This document shows positions 33,810 through 43,126 of a DNA stretch of 64,000 bases, piece after piece (position 1 is the first letter of the stretch; each line of letters starts with the position of its first letter). The stretch is from Halobacterium rubrum (GTDB lineage: Archaea; Halobacteriota; Halobacteria; Halobacteriales; Halobacteriaceae), in contig NZ_JAJQQZ010000003.1 of assembly GCF_021729015.1 (NCBI RefSeq), positions 310,001 to 374,000 on the forward strand. The letters are read 5' to 3'. The notes beneath the pieces are model-generated. The model made no database searches, was not told where the DNA came from, and saw only the letters and a program-made list of their open reading frames with translations. A program made the position numbers and the translations under genes.

Positions 33810-36242
33810 TCACTGCTCCCAGTCGAAGCCGTCTGTCCGTGCCTCCTCGACAGATGGCCCGTCGGCCGGCTCGGGCCCGTCCCCGCCGCCCAGCCCGCCA
33901 GCGCCGCCCTCGTCACTGACTGCGCCGGCGTCGACCTCGAACTGGTCGACCCGATCGCGCAGCGCCGCGGCGCGGTCCGAGAGCGTCCGCGTCTGCTCGG
34001 CGACCTCCGACAGCGTCTCCGCCTGCTCGCCGGCCGCCTCGGCCGCCTGTCCCGCCTCCTCGGCGGTCTCCTCGCCGAGGCGCACCACGTCGTCGACGGC
34101 CGCCGAGACGTCAGTCACCGACGACGCCTGGTCGTCCATCGCTCGCGAGATCTCCTGGACGCCGGTGTCGGCCTCCTCGATTCGCGCCACGATGTCCGAC
34201 AGCGTGTCCTCGGTCGCCTCTACCGTCTCGACGCCGTCGCCCACCCGGTCCCGGATAGCGTCCATCGCGGTGACGCTCTCGTCGGTCTGCTCGCGCACCT
34301 CCGCGACGAGTGCCTCGATCTCCTCGGCGGACTCCTTGGTCTCGTCGGCGAGGTCCTTGACCTCGTCGGCGACCACGGCGAAGCCGTCGCCGCTCTGGTC
34401 GGCACGCGCGGCCTCGATGTTCGCGTTCAGCGCCAGCATGTTCGTCTGCTCGGCGATGTCCGTGATGACGTCGACGATATCCTCGATCTCCGCCATCCGG
34501 GACTCCAGTTCGCCGACGGCCTCGGCCGTCCGCTCGGTCTCCGTCTCGATGTCCCGGAGCTCCGCGACGGCCTTGCTGGCCGCCTCCCGGCCGTCGTCGC
34601 CCAGCGCCGCCGCGCTCTGGGAGGTCTCGGCCACCTCGTCGGCGCTGGCCGCGACCTCCTCGATGGTCGCCGACATCTCGTCGGTCTCCCCCGCCACGCC
34701 CTCCAGTTCGTCGCGCTGCTCGTCCGTCCGCTCGCTGATGCGGCCGACGGCGTCCGAGACCTCGCGGCCCGTCTGTTCGACCGTCTCGGCGCGCGCCGAC
34801 GCCTCGTCGCTCGCCGCCGCCACCTCGTCGGCGAACGACACCACTTCGGCGACGGTCGACTCCATGTCCGCAGCCATCTCGTTGAACGACGCCGCCACGT
34901 CCGCCATCGCCGCCTGGTCGACGTCCTCGTCGAGGCGCACCGTCAGGTCGCCGCCGGCGTACGCGGCCATCGTCTCCGAGAACTCGGCTGCCGTCTCCTC
35001 CAGCTGGCGCGCCTGCTGCTCGGACTCCTGGCGCGCCGCCTCTGCGCGCTCGCGGGCCGCCTCGGCCTCCGACTGCGCCTCCTCGGCGTCCGAGCGCGCC
35101 GCCTCCGCAGCCTCCTGCTGAGCCTCGGCCTCCCGGATGCGCTCCTGGACGGTGTCCCGCAGACTCGCGAACGACGCGAACAGCCGCCCGAGCTCGTCCT
35201 CGCGACCGACCTGCAGGTCCGTGTCGTACTCCCCGCGCTCCAGCGCCTCCGCCTTCCGCTCGAGGACGTTCAGCGCACTCACGGTCCCCCGGCCGAGCGT
35301 CAGCCCGATGAACCCGAGTCCCGCCAGCGCCACCCCCAGCATCAACAGGACGTTCTCGCTGACGGTCGACTGCAGCGCGTACGCCTCGCTCGTCGGCACG
35401 TGCAACGCCACCACCCACGGCGTCCCCTCGACGGGAGCGTACGCGACGACGTGGTCGGACTCCATCTCCTTCGCCACCGAACCCGCAGACACGAACCCGG
35501 GCTCCGTCGCACCCACGACAGACGAACTCCCGTTCGCCACGTACGGCCCGAGTGTCGCAACCTGACTGCCGTCTGCAAGGACCGCGCCTTCACCGCCGAC
35601 CAGCTGTGTGAAACTGCCTTCGGTCGGCTTCCGGAAGTTCGTCGTCACCGCTGTCATGCTCGTCGTCATCACCACCGCCGCCCGTCGGCCCAAATCCGTC
35701 TCGATGTGCGCCACGTACGCCACCCGCGTCGCCCCGTCTTTGACGTACGGCTTCGAGACGAACACCCCGTTCGATCCGTACACGACGCCCTGCTCGCTCC
35801 ACGGCGTCTCATCGGCGTTCAACCGCTCGCCCTGCAGCTTGTCGTCGGTGCTCGCGACGACCTCCTGGTTCGCGAAGTTCACGTAGTGGAGGTTCCGGAC
35901 GTCTGCCGGCAGACTGTCCAGCTCTCCCTCGAGGAACTCCCGCACCTCCGCGTACTTCCCGCTCTCGAGGATGCCGTACTGCGCGAGCATCCGGGCGTTG
36001 TTCGTTCGCTCTTCACGCCACTCGGTGACCGACGTCGAACTCAACTCGGCCGCCGTCGTGAACTCGGCTTCCGAACTCTGCCTGAGCTGGCTCGACGTGT
36101 CGGTGTACGTCACTGCCCCGACAGCGCCGATACAGACCACCACTACCAGGAGCGCAGCCCCGAACTTCGCGAGGTAGCTGCGCCGCACGAACCCCGGCAG
36201 CAGGCGCCCCCCGACGCTGCTGACCAACGAGCGTAGCGACAT
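33810..36242 (-). CDS. Methyl-accepting chemotaxis transducer (Htr-type) with extracellular sensor
   Basis: 810 residues. TM1 at about 25-47, an extracellular sensor of about 240 residues whose pattern ([57 protein letters not shown]) fits a double Cache domain, TM2 at about 292-315, HAMP, a coiled coil, and the signalling tip with [18 protein letters not shown]. Unlike the 5573 copy, no binding-protein gene is next to it, so it may bind its ligand directly. A TATA box lies 26-33 nt upstream of the ATG. Confidence 0.9.
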   Translation of the reverse strand: MSLRSLVSSVGGRLLPGFVRRSYLAKFGAALLVVVVCIGAVGAVTYTDTSSQLRQSSEAEFTTAAELSSTSVTEWREERTNNARMLAQYGILESGKYAEVREFLEGELDSLPADVRNLHYVNFANQEVVASTDDKLQGERLNADETPWSEQGVVYGSNGVFVSKPYVKDGATRVAYVAHIETDLGRRAAVVMTTSMTAVTTNFRKPTEGSFTQLVGGEGAVLADGSQVATLGPYVANGSSSVVGATEPGFVSAGSVAKEMESDHVVAYAPVEGTPWVVALHVPTSEAYALQSTVSENVLLMLGVALAGLGFIGLTLGRGTVSALNVLERKAEALERGEYDTDLQVGREDELGRLFASFASLRDTVQERIREAEAQQEAAEAARSDAEEAQSEAEAARERAEAARQESEQQARQLEETAAEFSETMAAYAGGDLTVRLDEDVDQAAMADVAASFNEMAADMESTVAEVVSFADEVAAASDEASARAETVEQTGREVSDAVGRISERTDEQRDELEGVAGETDEMSATIEEVAASADEVAETSQSAAALGDDGREAASKAVAELRDIETETERTAEAVGELESRMAEIEDIVDVITDIAEQTNMLALNANIEAARADQSGDGFAVVADEVKDLADETKESAEEIEALVAEVREQTDESVTAMDAIRDRVGDGVETVEATEDTLSDIVARIEEADTGVQEISRAMDDQASSVTDVSAAVDDVVRLGEETAEEAGQAAEAAGEQAETLSEVAEQTRTLSDRAAALRDRVDQFEVDAGAVSDEGGAGGLGGGDGPEPADGPSVEEARTDGFDWEQ

Positions 36243-36267
36243 TCGTCCCGAAACCGACAGTTCTCCC

Positions 36268-36275
36268 GTATAAAG
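36268..36275 (-). promoter_or_regulatory. TATA box of the transducer at 36242
   Basis: CTTTATAC on the reverse strand, 26-33 nt upstream of the ATG; leaderless spacing. Confidence 0.75.
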
Positions 36276-36420
36276 ATACTCCTGGCGCTCTCACGTGTGA
36301 AAACGACCGACACCCGGCCACGGCTGTCGAAACGTGAACCGACAGACCGCAGCGAGTGCGCCGGCCGGGAGTGAGCAGCCCGGCAGACTGCTCACGTCGG
36401 ATGCCGCTCTGCGACATCCG

Positions 36421-36492
36421 AAATTTGAACCGATGCGAGACGTTCCTGCTCGCGACGCTTCGCGGGCTGCGACTCGCAGGGTTCAGAATCCC
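36421..36492 (-). repeat. tRNA-associated dispersed repeat, copy B
   Basis: Reverse-strand homologue of copy A at 3681-3755, sharing AGTCGCAGCCCGCGA and CGAGCAGGAACGTCT in the same order and similar spacing, and bounded by GATTCTGAACCCT and GGTTCAAAT. It lies about 30 bp past the 3' end of tRNA-Gly. The rest of 36243-36524 holds only the transducer promoter. Confidence 0.7.
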
Positions 36493-36524
36493 TGCGTATT
36501 TCGTCTCACTTCCTTTGGCAGAAA

Positions 36525-36595
36525 TGCGCCGGCCGGGATTTGAACCCGGGCCATGAGCTTGGAAGGCTCAGGTCCTGCCACTAGACCACCGGCGC
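36525..36595 (-). tRNA. tRNA-Gly (anticodon TCC)
   Basis: Reverse strand, 71 nt: acceptor GCGCCGG/CCGGCGC, anticodon loop CTTCCAA (anticodon TCC, reads GGA), T arm CCGGG-TTCAAAT-CCCGG, discriminator A. No CCA is encoded. No TATA box lies at the normal distance upstream; the best one is 137 nt away, at 36732. Confidence 0.95.
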
Positions 36596-36731
36596 TCACT
36601 TCCTTCGCGCCGCGCATCGGCGACCTCCGGCCGCCTCAACACCGGCGCGCTTCGCTTCGCTCGCGCCCCGTGGCTCGCAAACCCTGCGGGTTTGCTCACC
36701 ACCGGCGCTCACCCAGTGCTTTCCTGCCGTC
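36596..36731. repeat. Insertion-like tract with copies of the tRNA-Gly 5' end
   Basis: The 14-nt CCACCGGCGCTCAC at 36586-36599 (tRNA 5' end plus flank) recurs at 36699-36712, and a 9-nt part (CACCGGCGC) near 36640-36648. Between them are inverted repeats: GGCGCG/CGCGCC at 36644-36667, and a perfect 8-bp stem with 3-nt loop GCAAACCC-TGC-GGGTTTGC at 36677-36695. No gene is seen. Confidence 0.7.
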
Positions 36732-36739
36732 GTTTATGG
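36732..36739 (-). promoter_or_regulatory. TATA box, probably the displaced tRNA-Gly promoter
   Basis: CCATAAAC on the reverse strand. It lies 24-31 nt upstream of the outer copy of the tRNA 5' end (which would begin at 36708), the correct distance for that copy, but 137 nt from the intact tRNA. Confidence 0.5.
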
Positions 36740-36875
36740 GCGTTTCCCTTCGGACGAACGTTCAAGTGCGAGATCGGGACCACCACCCCTGTGGCCTGAC
36801 AGTCGCCGTCGCGCGGCCGAGCGAAACCGGCGGACGCGCCGCGCGACGGCACGCAGAGCGTCCGCCTGTTCGCCC

Positions 36876-37505
36876 TCAGTCCGTCTCGGGAGTGACGACT
36901 GCGTAACAGTTGCCGCTGGAGACGAACGACTCCACGACCGCGAAGTCGCTGTCGGCGAGATCCGCGTCGAACTCTTCGGGGTCGTAGACGTGGTAGAACC
37001 GGGGGACGGTCTCGCCGCCCGGGAGTGTCCAGTCGACGGTCGTGTCGAACCCCTCGCGTTCGTCGAAGCGGTCGTGCTCCGTGCTCCAGACCGAGACGAC
37101 GGCAGCGCCGCCCGGGTCGAGCACGCGCGCCAGTTCGTCGAGGCTCGCGACTCTCGCCGCCCTGTCGGGGAGGTGGTGGAGCGTCGCGACGTACACCGCG
37201 AGGTCCACGGCGTCCGCCCGGAGCGGGACGCGGGCGGCGTCGCCGGCAACCAGCGCCGCCGCGAAGTCGCGCTCGACCGACCGGCTCCGGGCTTCCCGCA
37301 GGAGGCCGGTGCTGGCGTCGACGCAGACCACCTGGTCCGCGCACTCTGCCAGCACCTCGGCGTGTCGGCCGTTCCCGCAGCCGAGGTCGAGAGCTACCTC
37401 CGCGGTCCGGCCGTCGAGGAACGCCTCGACCTCCGGCCACGGGTACTCGCGGGTCTGTGCGAAGTGGCCCGCGATACGGTCGTAGGTGTGGTGGACGTCC
37501 GTCAT
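36876..37505 (-). CDS. SAM-dependent methyltransferase, Trm9-like
   Basis: 209 residues. Class I methyltransferase: motif I ALDLGCGNGRHAEVLAE (about residues 38-54), VCVDASTGLLREAR, and DLAVYVATLHHLPDRAARV, the last resembling the Trm9/ALKBH8 group that methylates wobble uridines in tRNA; that specificity is tentative. Its ATG at 37505 overlaps the pilC stop as ATGA, so it is co-translated with the second pilus operon, which is unexpected for a tRNA enzyme and leaves a protein-modification role open. Confidence 0.75.
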   Translation of the reverse strand: MTDVHHTYDRIAGHFAQTREYPWPEVEAFLDGRTAEVALDLGCGNGRHAEVLAECADQVVCVDASTGLLREARSRSVERDFAAALVAGDAARVPLRADAVDLAVYVATLHHLPDRAARVASLDELARVLDPGGAAVVSVWSTEHDRFDEREGFDTTVDWTLPGGETVPRFYHVYDPEEFDADLADSDFAVVESFVSSGNCYAVVTPETD

Positions 37506-39604
37506 CCGATGAGGAGGAAGGTCGCGTACGCGATCGTCAACATGATCGTCGCGTGCTTCGCCCCCGCCTTCACGGTGCCTTCGCCCATCTGTCCGGCGAC
37601 CAGCCCCGAGCAGACGGCCTGCACGAGACTCGTGTGGAAGAACACCGTGCTGTAGTCGGCCTTGTCCTCCTCGGTGAGCTGGCCGGCCTGCGAGAACGGC
37701 CCGGAGTCGACGGCTTCGGCGCCCTCCACGGCCGGCGTCACGGACTGGGTCGGGATGTTCGGGATGAAGATGAGGTCCAGTGCCACGACGATGGCGATGA
37801 ACACGAAAAAGGAGACGTAGATGACGACGAGGTAGGTCAGCAGCTCGTTGCGACGGTCGCGCGCCAGCCGCCGGGTCGCTTTCGCTTCGTCGGCGGCAAT
37901 CCGGAGGACGGGGCCGAGATTGCCGCTGGCGGACATCGCGTTCGTGGTCAGCGTCACGACCCGCGAGACCGCCGGCGTGTCGACGCGGTCGCGGAACCGC
38001 TCGAACGCGTTCTCGATACGCGCCCCCCACTGGACGTCGGCCCACGTGCGCTCCAGTTCCTGTGTGAGCGCGCCGAGTTTGCCATCGACGGTCCGGCCGA
38101 AGCTCTCGACGGCAGCCATACCGGCCTCGTTCGTGGACGCGAACCGGTCGAGGAAGTCGGGGACGCCGGCCTCGATGGCGTTTCGGCGCCGCCGGGAGAC
38201 CTCGTAGGCGAGCGAGAACGTGCCGAGCACGAACAGCGCGACGTGCACGAACGCGTCGTCGTAGGCAGTCACGTCGAACACGCGCGAAGTCAGCGGCGCC
38301 CACCACTGGACGCCGAGGTAGAGCAGGGCCAGCGGCACTGTCCCCCAGAAGAGGACCGTCGGGGTCTCGAGCACGACCGTCAGCGGGTTGCGGAGCCGGT
38401 AGAGAACGGGGCGCAGTCGCTCGTACGTGGCGAACCGCTCGCGGTTCGCGGCTCGCGTGGCGTCGACGCTCGTGCCCCCGTCGGGTGTGGCGTCCAGCGC
38501 GGGCCGGGGAATGGACTGGAACCGGAGCCCCTCGTCGATGTCACCGGCGTCGTCGTCCGAGCCGCCCGTGGCGGCGTCGGTGATGGCGTCGAGGTAGACG
38601 ACGAACCCCACCGTCGCCGCCGGGATGAGGAAGAACGCCGTGAGCCGGAGGAAGTCAAGGGTCCCGCCGAGCGTCAGGCCGATGACGACGAGGATGGTGA
38701 TGAGGAACAGCGGCCCGGCGACGAGCACGGTGACGTAGGCCTCGGCGAGCGTCGCGAGCAACTCGAGAAACTGCTCCTGGTTGGCTTCGGCTTCCTCCTC
38801 GTAGTACTCGTACTCCTTCTTGAGAAACGAGGGGAGCTCTTGACCGGACTGCAGGACGCTGCCGAGGTTCTCGGTGAACTCGGCGAGGTCGTCGCTCGGG
38901 GTGCGTTCGGAGAGCCGCTGGAGGGCTTCGATGATGTCCGCGCCGTAGAGGTCGACGTCCTTGACCGCAATCGCCATCTCCCGGGCGGCGTCCCCGTAGA
39001 CGGCCTGGTTGCGCGCGAGGATGCGGAGGACGTCGGTCAGCGTCATGCCACTGCGTGAGAGCGCGTACATGAAGGCGACGGTGCGCTCCATCGAGGTGTC
39101 GATGCGGCGCGCGCGCTCGCCGGCCTCGTAGCTCGGGAGCAGCCACCGGACCTTGTAGGTGGCGTAGGCGGCGACGACGCCGAGCGTGGCGCCGGAGAGC
39201 AGGAACGCGACGAACAGCTCTGGGACGGAGAACGCCGCGACGCTGTCGACGAACAGGCCCTGAGTGATTGCGGGGAACTGCTGGCGGATGCCCTCGCCGG
39301 CGTTGCCGAGGAAGACGAGGACGCCGGCGACGAGGTAGACGCCGAGGAGGCTCGCGGCGAACGCGGCGATGGACGCGAACAGGTACGTCCGGGCGGCGTA
39401 CAGCCGGTAGGTCTGGGCGACGTGCGCGCCCCGGAGGGCGGCGACCTGGTCGGGGTTGGCGGTCTGGCGGTCCCGCGCGAACGCACCGAAGCCGGCGATG
39501 GCGGCGCGGGAGAGCGCGCGGTCGACCGGGTCGACGACCACGGCCAGCAGCACCACGAACACGAGCACGAAGACGGCCACCAGCGGGAGGTAGACCAGAA
39601 CCAT
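37502..39604 (-). CDS. Type IV pilus membrane platform protein PilC, second copy
   Basis: 700 residues with two type II secretion F domains and several membrane segments (near residues 7-30, 70-100, 125-150, 300-345, 415-465, 590-615, 680-700). The cytoplasmic repeats SRSGMTLTDVLRILARNQAVYGDAA and TNEAGMAAVESFGRTVDGKLG match the family. It starts 1 bp after the pilB stop and its end overlaps the methyltransferase start. No pilin gene lies in this operon, so it may use pilins encoded elsewhere. Confidence 0.88.
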   Translation of the reverse strand: MVLVYLPLVAVFVLVFVVLLAVVVDPVDRALSRAAIAGFGAFARDRQTANPDQVAALRGAHVAQTYRLYAARTYLFASIAAFAASLLGVYLVAGVLVFLGNAGEGIRQQFPAITQGLFVDSVAAFSVPELFVAFLLSGATLGVVAAYATYKVRWLLPSYEAGERARRIDTSMERTVAFMYALSRSGMTLTDVLRILARNQAVYGDAAREMAIAVKDVDLYGADIIEALQRLSERTPSDDLAEFTENLGSVLQSGQELPSFLKKEYEYYEEEAEANQEQFLELLATLAEAYVTVLVAGPLFLITILVVIGLTLGGTLDFLRLTAFFLIPAATVGFVVYLDAITDAATGGSDDDAGDIDEGLRFQSIPRPALDATPDGGTSVDATRAANRERFATYERLRPVLYRLRNPLTVVLETPTVLFWGTVPLALLYLGVQWWAPLTSRVFDVTAYDDAFVHVALFVLGTFSLAYEVSRRRRNAIEAGVPDFLDRFASTNEAGMAAVESFGRTVDGKLGALTQELERTWADVQWGARIENAFERFRDRVDTPAVSRVVTLTTNAMSASGNLGPVLRIAADEAKATRRLARDRRNELLTYLVVIYVSFFVFIAIVVALDLIFIPNIPTQSVTPAVEGAEAVDSGPFSQAGQLTEEDKADYSTVFFHTSLVQAVCSGLVAGQMGEGTVKAGAKHATIMLTIAYATFLLIG

Positions 39605-39605
39605 G

Positions 39606-41264
39606 TTACTCGGCGACGCCGGGCGCGTCGACGGTGACGTCGTCCTCGAGGGCCTCCGTGACGCGGTCGACGACGCGCTCGGGCTGTGCGTAGTACTCGT
39701 TGACGAGTGCGGTGAACCGCCGGTAGTCGGTGACGTCCTGTTCGACGAGGTACTGGAGCACGCGCTTGCGGTTCTTGAGCTCCCGGAGGAGGTCGCTGCG
39801 GGACCAGCCGCGCTCGTCCTGAATCTCGTCGAGGACGTTCGAGTCGCGCTGCTCGAAGGTGTCGCTGGTGGGGTTCCACTCGAACGCCGTGGAGTAGTCG
39901 AGGTCGCCGGTGCGCTGGTCGATGCCCTCGATCTCGGCGATGACGCGGTTGCGCCGGACGCGCTCGTCGCCGACGTGCGTGAGCGTCTGCACGCAGAGGA
40001 TGTCGAGGCTCTGAATCATCGCCCGCGGGACGTTGATGGGGTCGTTCTCGAGGCGGTTGATGACCGTCTGCACGCTGTCGGCGTGCATCGTCGAGTACGT
40101 GGTGTGGCCGGTGTTCATCGCCTGAAACAGCGTCATCGCTTCCTCGCCGCGCACCTCGCCGACGACGATGTACTCGGGGCGGTGGCGGAGCGCGGACCGC
40201 AGCAGGTCGTACATCGTGATGTCGTCGCCGTCACCGCCGCCGCCGGATTCGCGGGTGACCGAGGACAGCCAGTTGTCGTGGTAGAGCGTGAGCTCGCGGG
40301 TGTCCTCGATGGTGAGCACCTTCGAGCGCGGCGGCACGAACATGGACACGGCGTTCATCGACGTGGTCTTCCCGGAGGCCGTGCCGCCGGCGAAGATGAG
40401 GCTCTTGTTGGACTCGATGGCGAGCCACAGGTACGCCATCTGGTCGAGGTCGAACGTGTTGTAGTCGACGAGCGTCGCGGGCGTGAACGGCTCCTCGCTG
40501 TACTTCCGGATGGTGAACGCCGACCCGCGCGGGGTGACCTCCTCGCCGAGCGCGAGTTCGGCCCGGGAGCCGTCCGGCAGCGTCGTCTCCGTGACGGGGT
40601 CGCCGATGGAGATGTGGCGGCCGGACTGCTGGGCGAGCCGGACGACGAAGCCGTCGAGCTCCTGTTTGTCGTAGCTGACGTTCGTCTCGATGTCCGTGTA
40701 CTCGGTGTGGTAGACGAACAGCGGGAGGCCGTACCCGTCGCAGGAGATGTCCTCGATGTGGGGGTCCTGCATCAGGGGGTCGAGCTTCTCGAACCCCTCG
40801 AAGGCGCGGTGGAGGTAGTAGAACAGCCGGTAGAAGGCGTTCGGGTCGATTTCGACGCCGTACTCGGAGAGGAGCCGCTGCATCTGGGTCTTCAGGACCG
40901 CCTCGCGGTCCTCGGGGTCGTAGGCGGCGTCGTAGATGAGCGCGTTCCGGATGTCGTCGTACAGCGTGTCCAGTAGCTCGCGCTCGAAGTCGTCGAGGTG
41001 TGGTTCGACGACGTGGTAGCGGTGTTCGTCGGTCTCTGCGTCGAAGCCGACGAAGACGAAGGCGTAGGGTGCGTTCACCCAGTAGCGGTCGACTTCCTCG
41101 AAGCCGTCGAGGCCGTCGAAGGAGACCAGCGGGCCGTGGGCCTGCGGGTCGTACTCGGGAACGTCGACGGCCGACCCGCGCAGCACCTCGACGACGCGTC
41201 TGGCCTGCTGCCGGAGGTCGTCGAGGCTGCCGCCGTCGAGTCCCGCGAGGAAGTCTTCGGCCAT
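39606..41264 (-). CDS. Type IV pilus assembly ATPase PilB, second copy
   Basis: 552 residues from the ATG at 41264. N-terminal domain to about 200, then the ATPase core: Walker A GGTASGKTT near 291-299, the Asp box TIEDTRELTLYHDNW, Walker B YIVVGEVRGEEAMT and the His box NTGHTTYSTMHADS. It lacks the acidic extensions of the 20136 copy. A TATA box sits about 31-38 nt upstream. First gene of pilB-pilC-methyltransferase. The in-frame upstream extension of about 280 residues is antisense to the next gene and was rejected. Confidence 0.9.
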   Translation of the reverse strand: MAEDFLAGLDGGSLDDLRQQARRVVEVLRGSAVDVPEYDPQAHGPLVSFDGLDGFEEVDRYWVNAPYAFVFVGFDAETDEHRYHVVEPHLDDFERELLDTLYDDIRNALIYDAAYDPEDREAVLKTQMQRLLSEYGVEIDPNAFYRLFYYLHRAFEGFEKLDPLMQDPHIEDISCDGYGLPLFVYHTEYTDIETNVSYDKQELDGFVVRLAQQSGRHISIGDPVTETTLPDGSRAELALGEEVTPRGSAFTIRKYSEEPFTPATLVDYNTFDLDQMAYLWLAIESNKSLIFAGGTASGKTTSMNAVSMFVPPRSKVLTIEDTRELTLYHDNWLSSVTRESGGGGDGDDITMYDLLRSALRHRPEYIVVGEVRGEEAMTLFQAMNTGHTTYSTMHADSVQTVINRLENDPINVPRAMIQSLDILCVQTLTHVGDERVRRNRVIAEIEGIDQRTGDLDYSTAFEWNPTSDTFEQRDSNVLDEIQDERGWSRSDLLRELKNRKRVLQYLVEQDVTDYRRFTALVNEYYAQPERVVDRVTEALEDDVTVDAPGVAE

Positions 41265-41294
41265 CGGTGCTACTGAACCCTTCGCCCGCGTGAC

Positions 41295-41302
41295 CTTAAA
41301 AA
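41295..41302 (-). promoter_or_regulatory. TATA box of the second pilB operon
   Basis: TTTTTAAG on the reverse strand, about 31-38 nt upstream of the ATG at 41264. Confidence 0.6.
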
Positions 41303-41362
41303 CTGTCCGGCCCGATGGCGTGACGGCGTCCTCGACCCCCCGGACTGCAACTGGGGTCCCGG

Positions 41363-42289
41363 TCAGACGACGAGGTTCCCGAGGCGGTCGCCGGCGTCGA
41401 GCCGGCGGACGTTCTCGCGGACGACTGCGGCGATGTGGTCGGGATAGTCGCGAGTTGCCGCTGCGGCGTGCGGCGTCACGACGACGTCCTCGAAGTCCCA
41501 GAGCGGCGAGTCCTCGGGGAGCGGCTCCGTCTCGAAGACGTCGAGTGCGGCGCCGGCGAGGTCGTCGTTCCGGAGCGCGTCGACGAGTGCGTCCTGGTCG
41601 ACGACCGGGCCGCGGGCGACGTTCAGGAGGACGGCGTCGTCCCGCATCGCGGCGAGCTCGTCGGCGCCGATCATCCCCTCGGTGTCGTCGGTGAGCGGGA
41701 CGGCGAGCGCGACGAACTTCGACTCCGAGATGGCCTCGTGGAGGTCGCCCGTCGGGTAGACGGTGTCGACGTGGTCGACGGGCGTCGGCGTGCGCTTGAC
41801 ACCGGTGACGTCCATTCCGAGGGCGTCGGCGCGCGCCGCGATGCCCTGCCCGAGCGTCCCGAGGCCGACGACGCAGACCGAGGAGCCGTCGACGGTGAAG
41901 GCGTCCTCGCGGTCGGCCCACGCCCACTCGTTGCGTTCCTGGTTCGAGCGGTACTCGTGGAGCCGCCGCGCGAACGACAGCATGTAGCCAGCGACGGTTT
42001 CGCCGACGCTCGCGCCGTGGAGGCCCGTGCTGTTCGTCACGTGGATGTCCCGCTCGGCGTACTCGTCCAGCGGGAACTTGTCGACTCCCGCCTGCACGGA
42101 GTGGACCCACCGCAGGCCGGCGTCGAGGAAGGCGTCCTCGTGGGCGAACGTGACCAGTGCGTCCACGTCGGAGACGCCTGCCGTGTCGACGACAGAGACC
42201 TCCGCGTCGACGTCGTCGAAGTCGTCGAGCAGTACCTCGGGCGGGAACACGGCCTCGACGGAGTCGTGGATGCCGAGTCTGAGTGTCAT
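41363..42289 (-). CDS. D-2-hydroxyacid dehydrogenase
   Basis: 308 residues from the ATG at 42289, the length of the studied Haloferax mediterranei D-2-hydroxyacid dehydrogenase. NAD(P)-binding VCVVGLGTLGQGIAARA, catalytic Arg in LLNVARGPVVDQDALVDAL, Glu in LDVFETEPLPEDSPL, and catalytic His274 in VVTPHAAAAT. It reduces 2-oxo acids to D-2-hydroxyacids or the reverse. Single gene. Confidence 0.88.
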   Translation of the reverse strand: MTLRLGIHDSVEAVFPPEVLLDDFDDVDAEVSVVDTAGVSDVDALVTFAHEDAFLDAGLRWVHSVQAGVDKFPLDEYAERDIHVTNSTGLHGASVGETVAGYMLSFARRLHEYRSNQERNEWAWADREDAFTVDGSSVCVVGLGTLGQGIAARADALGMDVTGVKRTPTPVDHVDTVYPTGDLHEAISESKFVALAVPLTDDTEGMIGADELAAMRDDAVLLNVARGPVVDQDALVDALRNDDLAGAALDVFETEPLPEDSPLWDFEDVVVTPHAAAATRDYPDHIAAVVRENVRRLDAGDRLGNLVV

Positions 42290-42347
42290 GTCAGGTCGGG
42301 GGTTCCGCGGCGACCCCCTACAGTCTATCGGCACCGGCGATTGCGGT

Positions 42348-42563
42348 TCAGGAGGCGACGGCGTACGAGACGGCGAACAGCAGGATGGCGAGCGTGGCAG
42401 CGTTCACGAGCGTGAACTCCAGCGAGCCGACGAAGTCCAGGCCCCACGTGATGGTGAGCGCGAAGATGGTCGAGAGTACGGCGTTCAGTGCGAGCACGAC
42501 GCGCGTGTCACCGCTCGACCGTTCGGCGCCGGCGCCGAAGCCGTCCGGGTCGGAGTCGTCCAT
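42348..42563 (-). CDS. Small membrane protein, two TM segments
   Basis: 71 residues: an acidic N-terminus (MDDSDPDGFGAGAERSSGD) and two hydrophobic segments (VVLALNAVLSTIFALTI, FTLVNAATLAILLFAVSYAVA). Function unknown. Typical haloarchaeal small membrane protein. Confidence 0.65.
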   Translation of the reverse strand: MDDSDPDGFGAGAERSSGDTRVVLALNAVLSTIFALTITWGLDFVGSLEFTLVNAATLAILLFAVSYAVAS

Positions 42564-42647
42564 GTCTGGACGGGTGTGAGTCCGCCACTTAGCTCTTGGC
42601 GCTGCGAGGTGCCAGACGATAAGACCCCGGGGTGCGAGCGTCCGGAC

Positions 42648-43085
42648 ATGCGCGAGGTCGAACGGACGCGGCGGGTCGGCGGGACGCCCGCGGAGGTGCA
42701 GCGACTGCTCTCGCCCACCACCATCGTGGACTGGGAGGGGAGCTTCGACGTGTTCGACGTGCAGGACGCGGGCTCAGTGGCGGAGACAGCCGAAACGGCG
42801 GGCGACGACGGGACTGTCGTCACCGCCGGCGGGACGGGGGTGAAACTCCGGTTGCTGTTCACGGAGCTGGCGGACGGGTACCGCTACGAGCAACTCGGAA
42901 ACGGCGGCCCCTTCGACGAGATGACGACGCGGCTCACCGTCGAACCGCAGGACGAGGGAGCGCTGGTGACCGCGCGGTCGGTCGTCGAACTGGGAACGCG
43001 GGTGCCGTTTGCCGACCGGATAGCGGCCTGGAAGCGCGGTGGCGAACTCGACCGGCTGCTGGCTAGCATCGACGCAGAGACGTGA
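42648..43085 (+). CDS. SRPBCC-type (START/polyketide cyclase-like) protein
   Basis: 145 residues from the ATG at 42648. The pattern MREVERTRRVGGTPAEVQRLLSP at the start and ADGYRYEQLGNGGPFDEMTTRLTVEPQDEGALVTARSVVE in the middle, with a long C-terminal helix (ADRIAAWKRGGELDRLLASI), fits the lipid- or ligand-binding SRPBCC fold. Ligand unknown. Confidence 0.65.
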   Translation: MREVERTRRVGGTPAEVQRLLSPTTIVDWEGSFDVFDVQDAGSVAETAETAGDDGTVVTAGGTGVKLRLLFTELADGYRYEQLGNGGPFDEMTTRLTVEPQDEGALVTARSVVELGTRVPFADRIAAWKRGGELDRLLASIDAET

Positions 43086-43126
43086 CGCGCCCTCGAAACT
43101 AAGTTCCTCGACCCCCAAGCGTGGGT

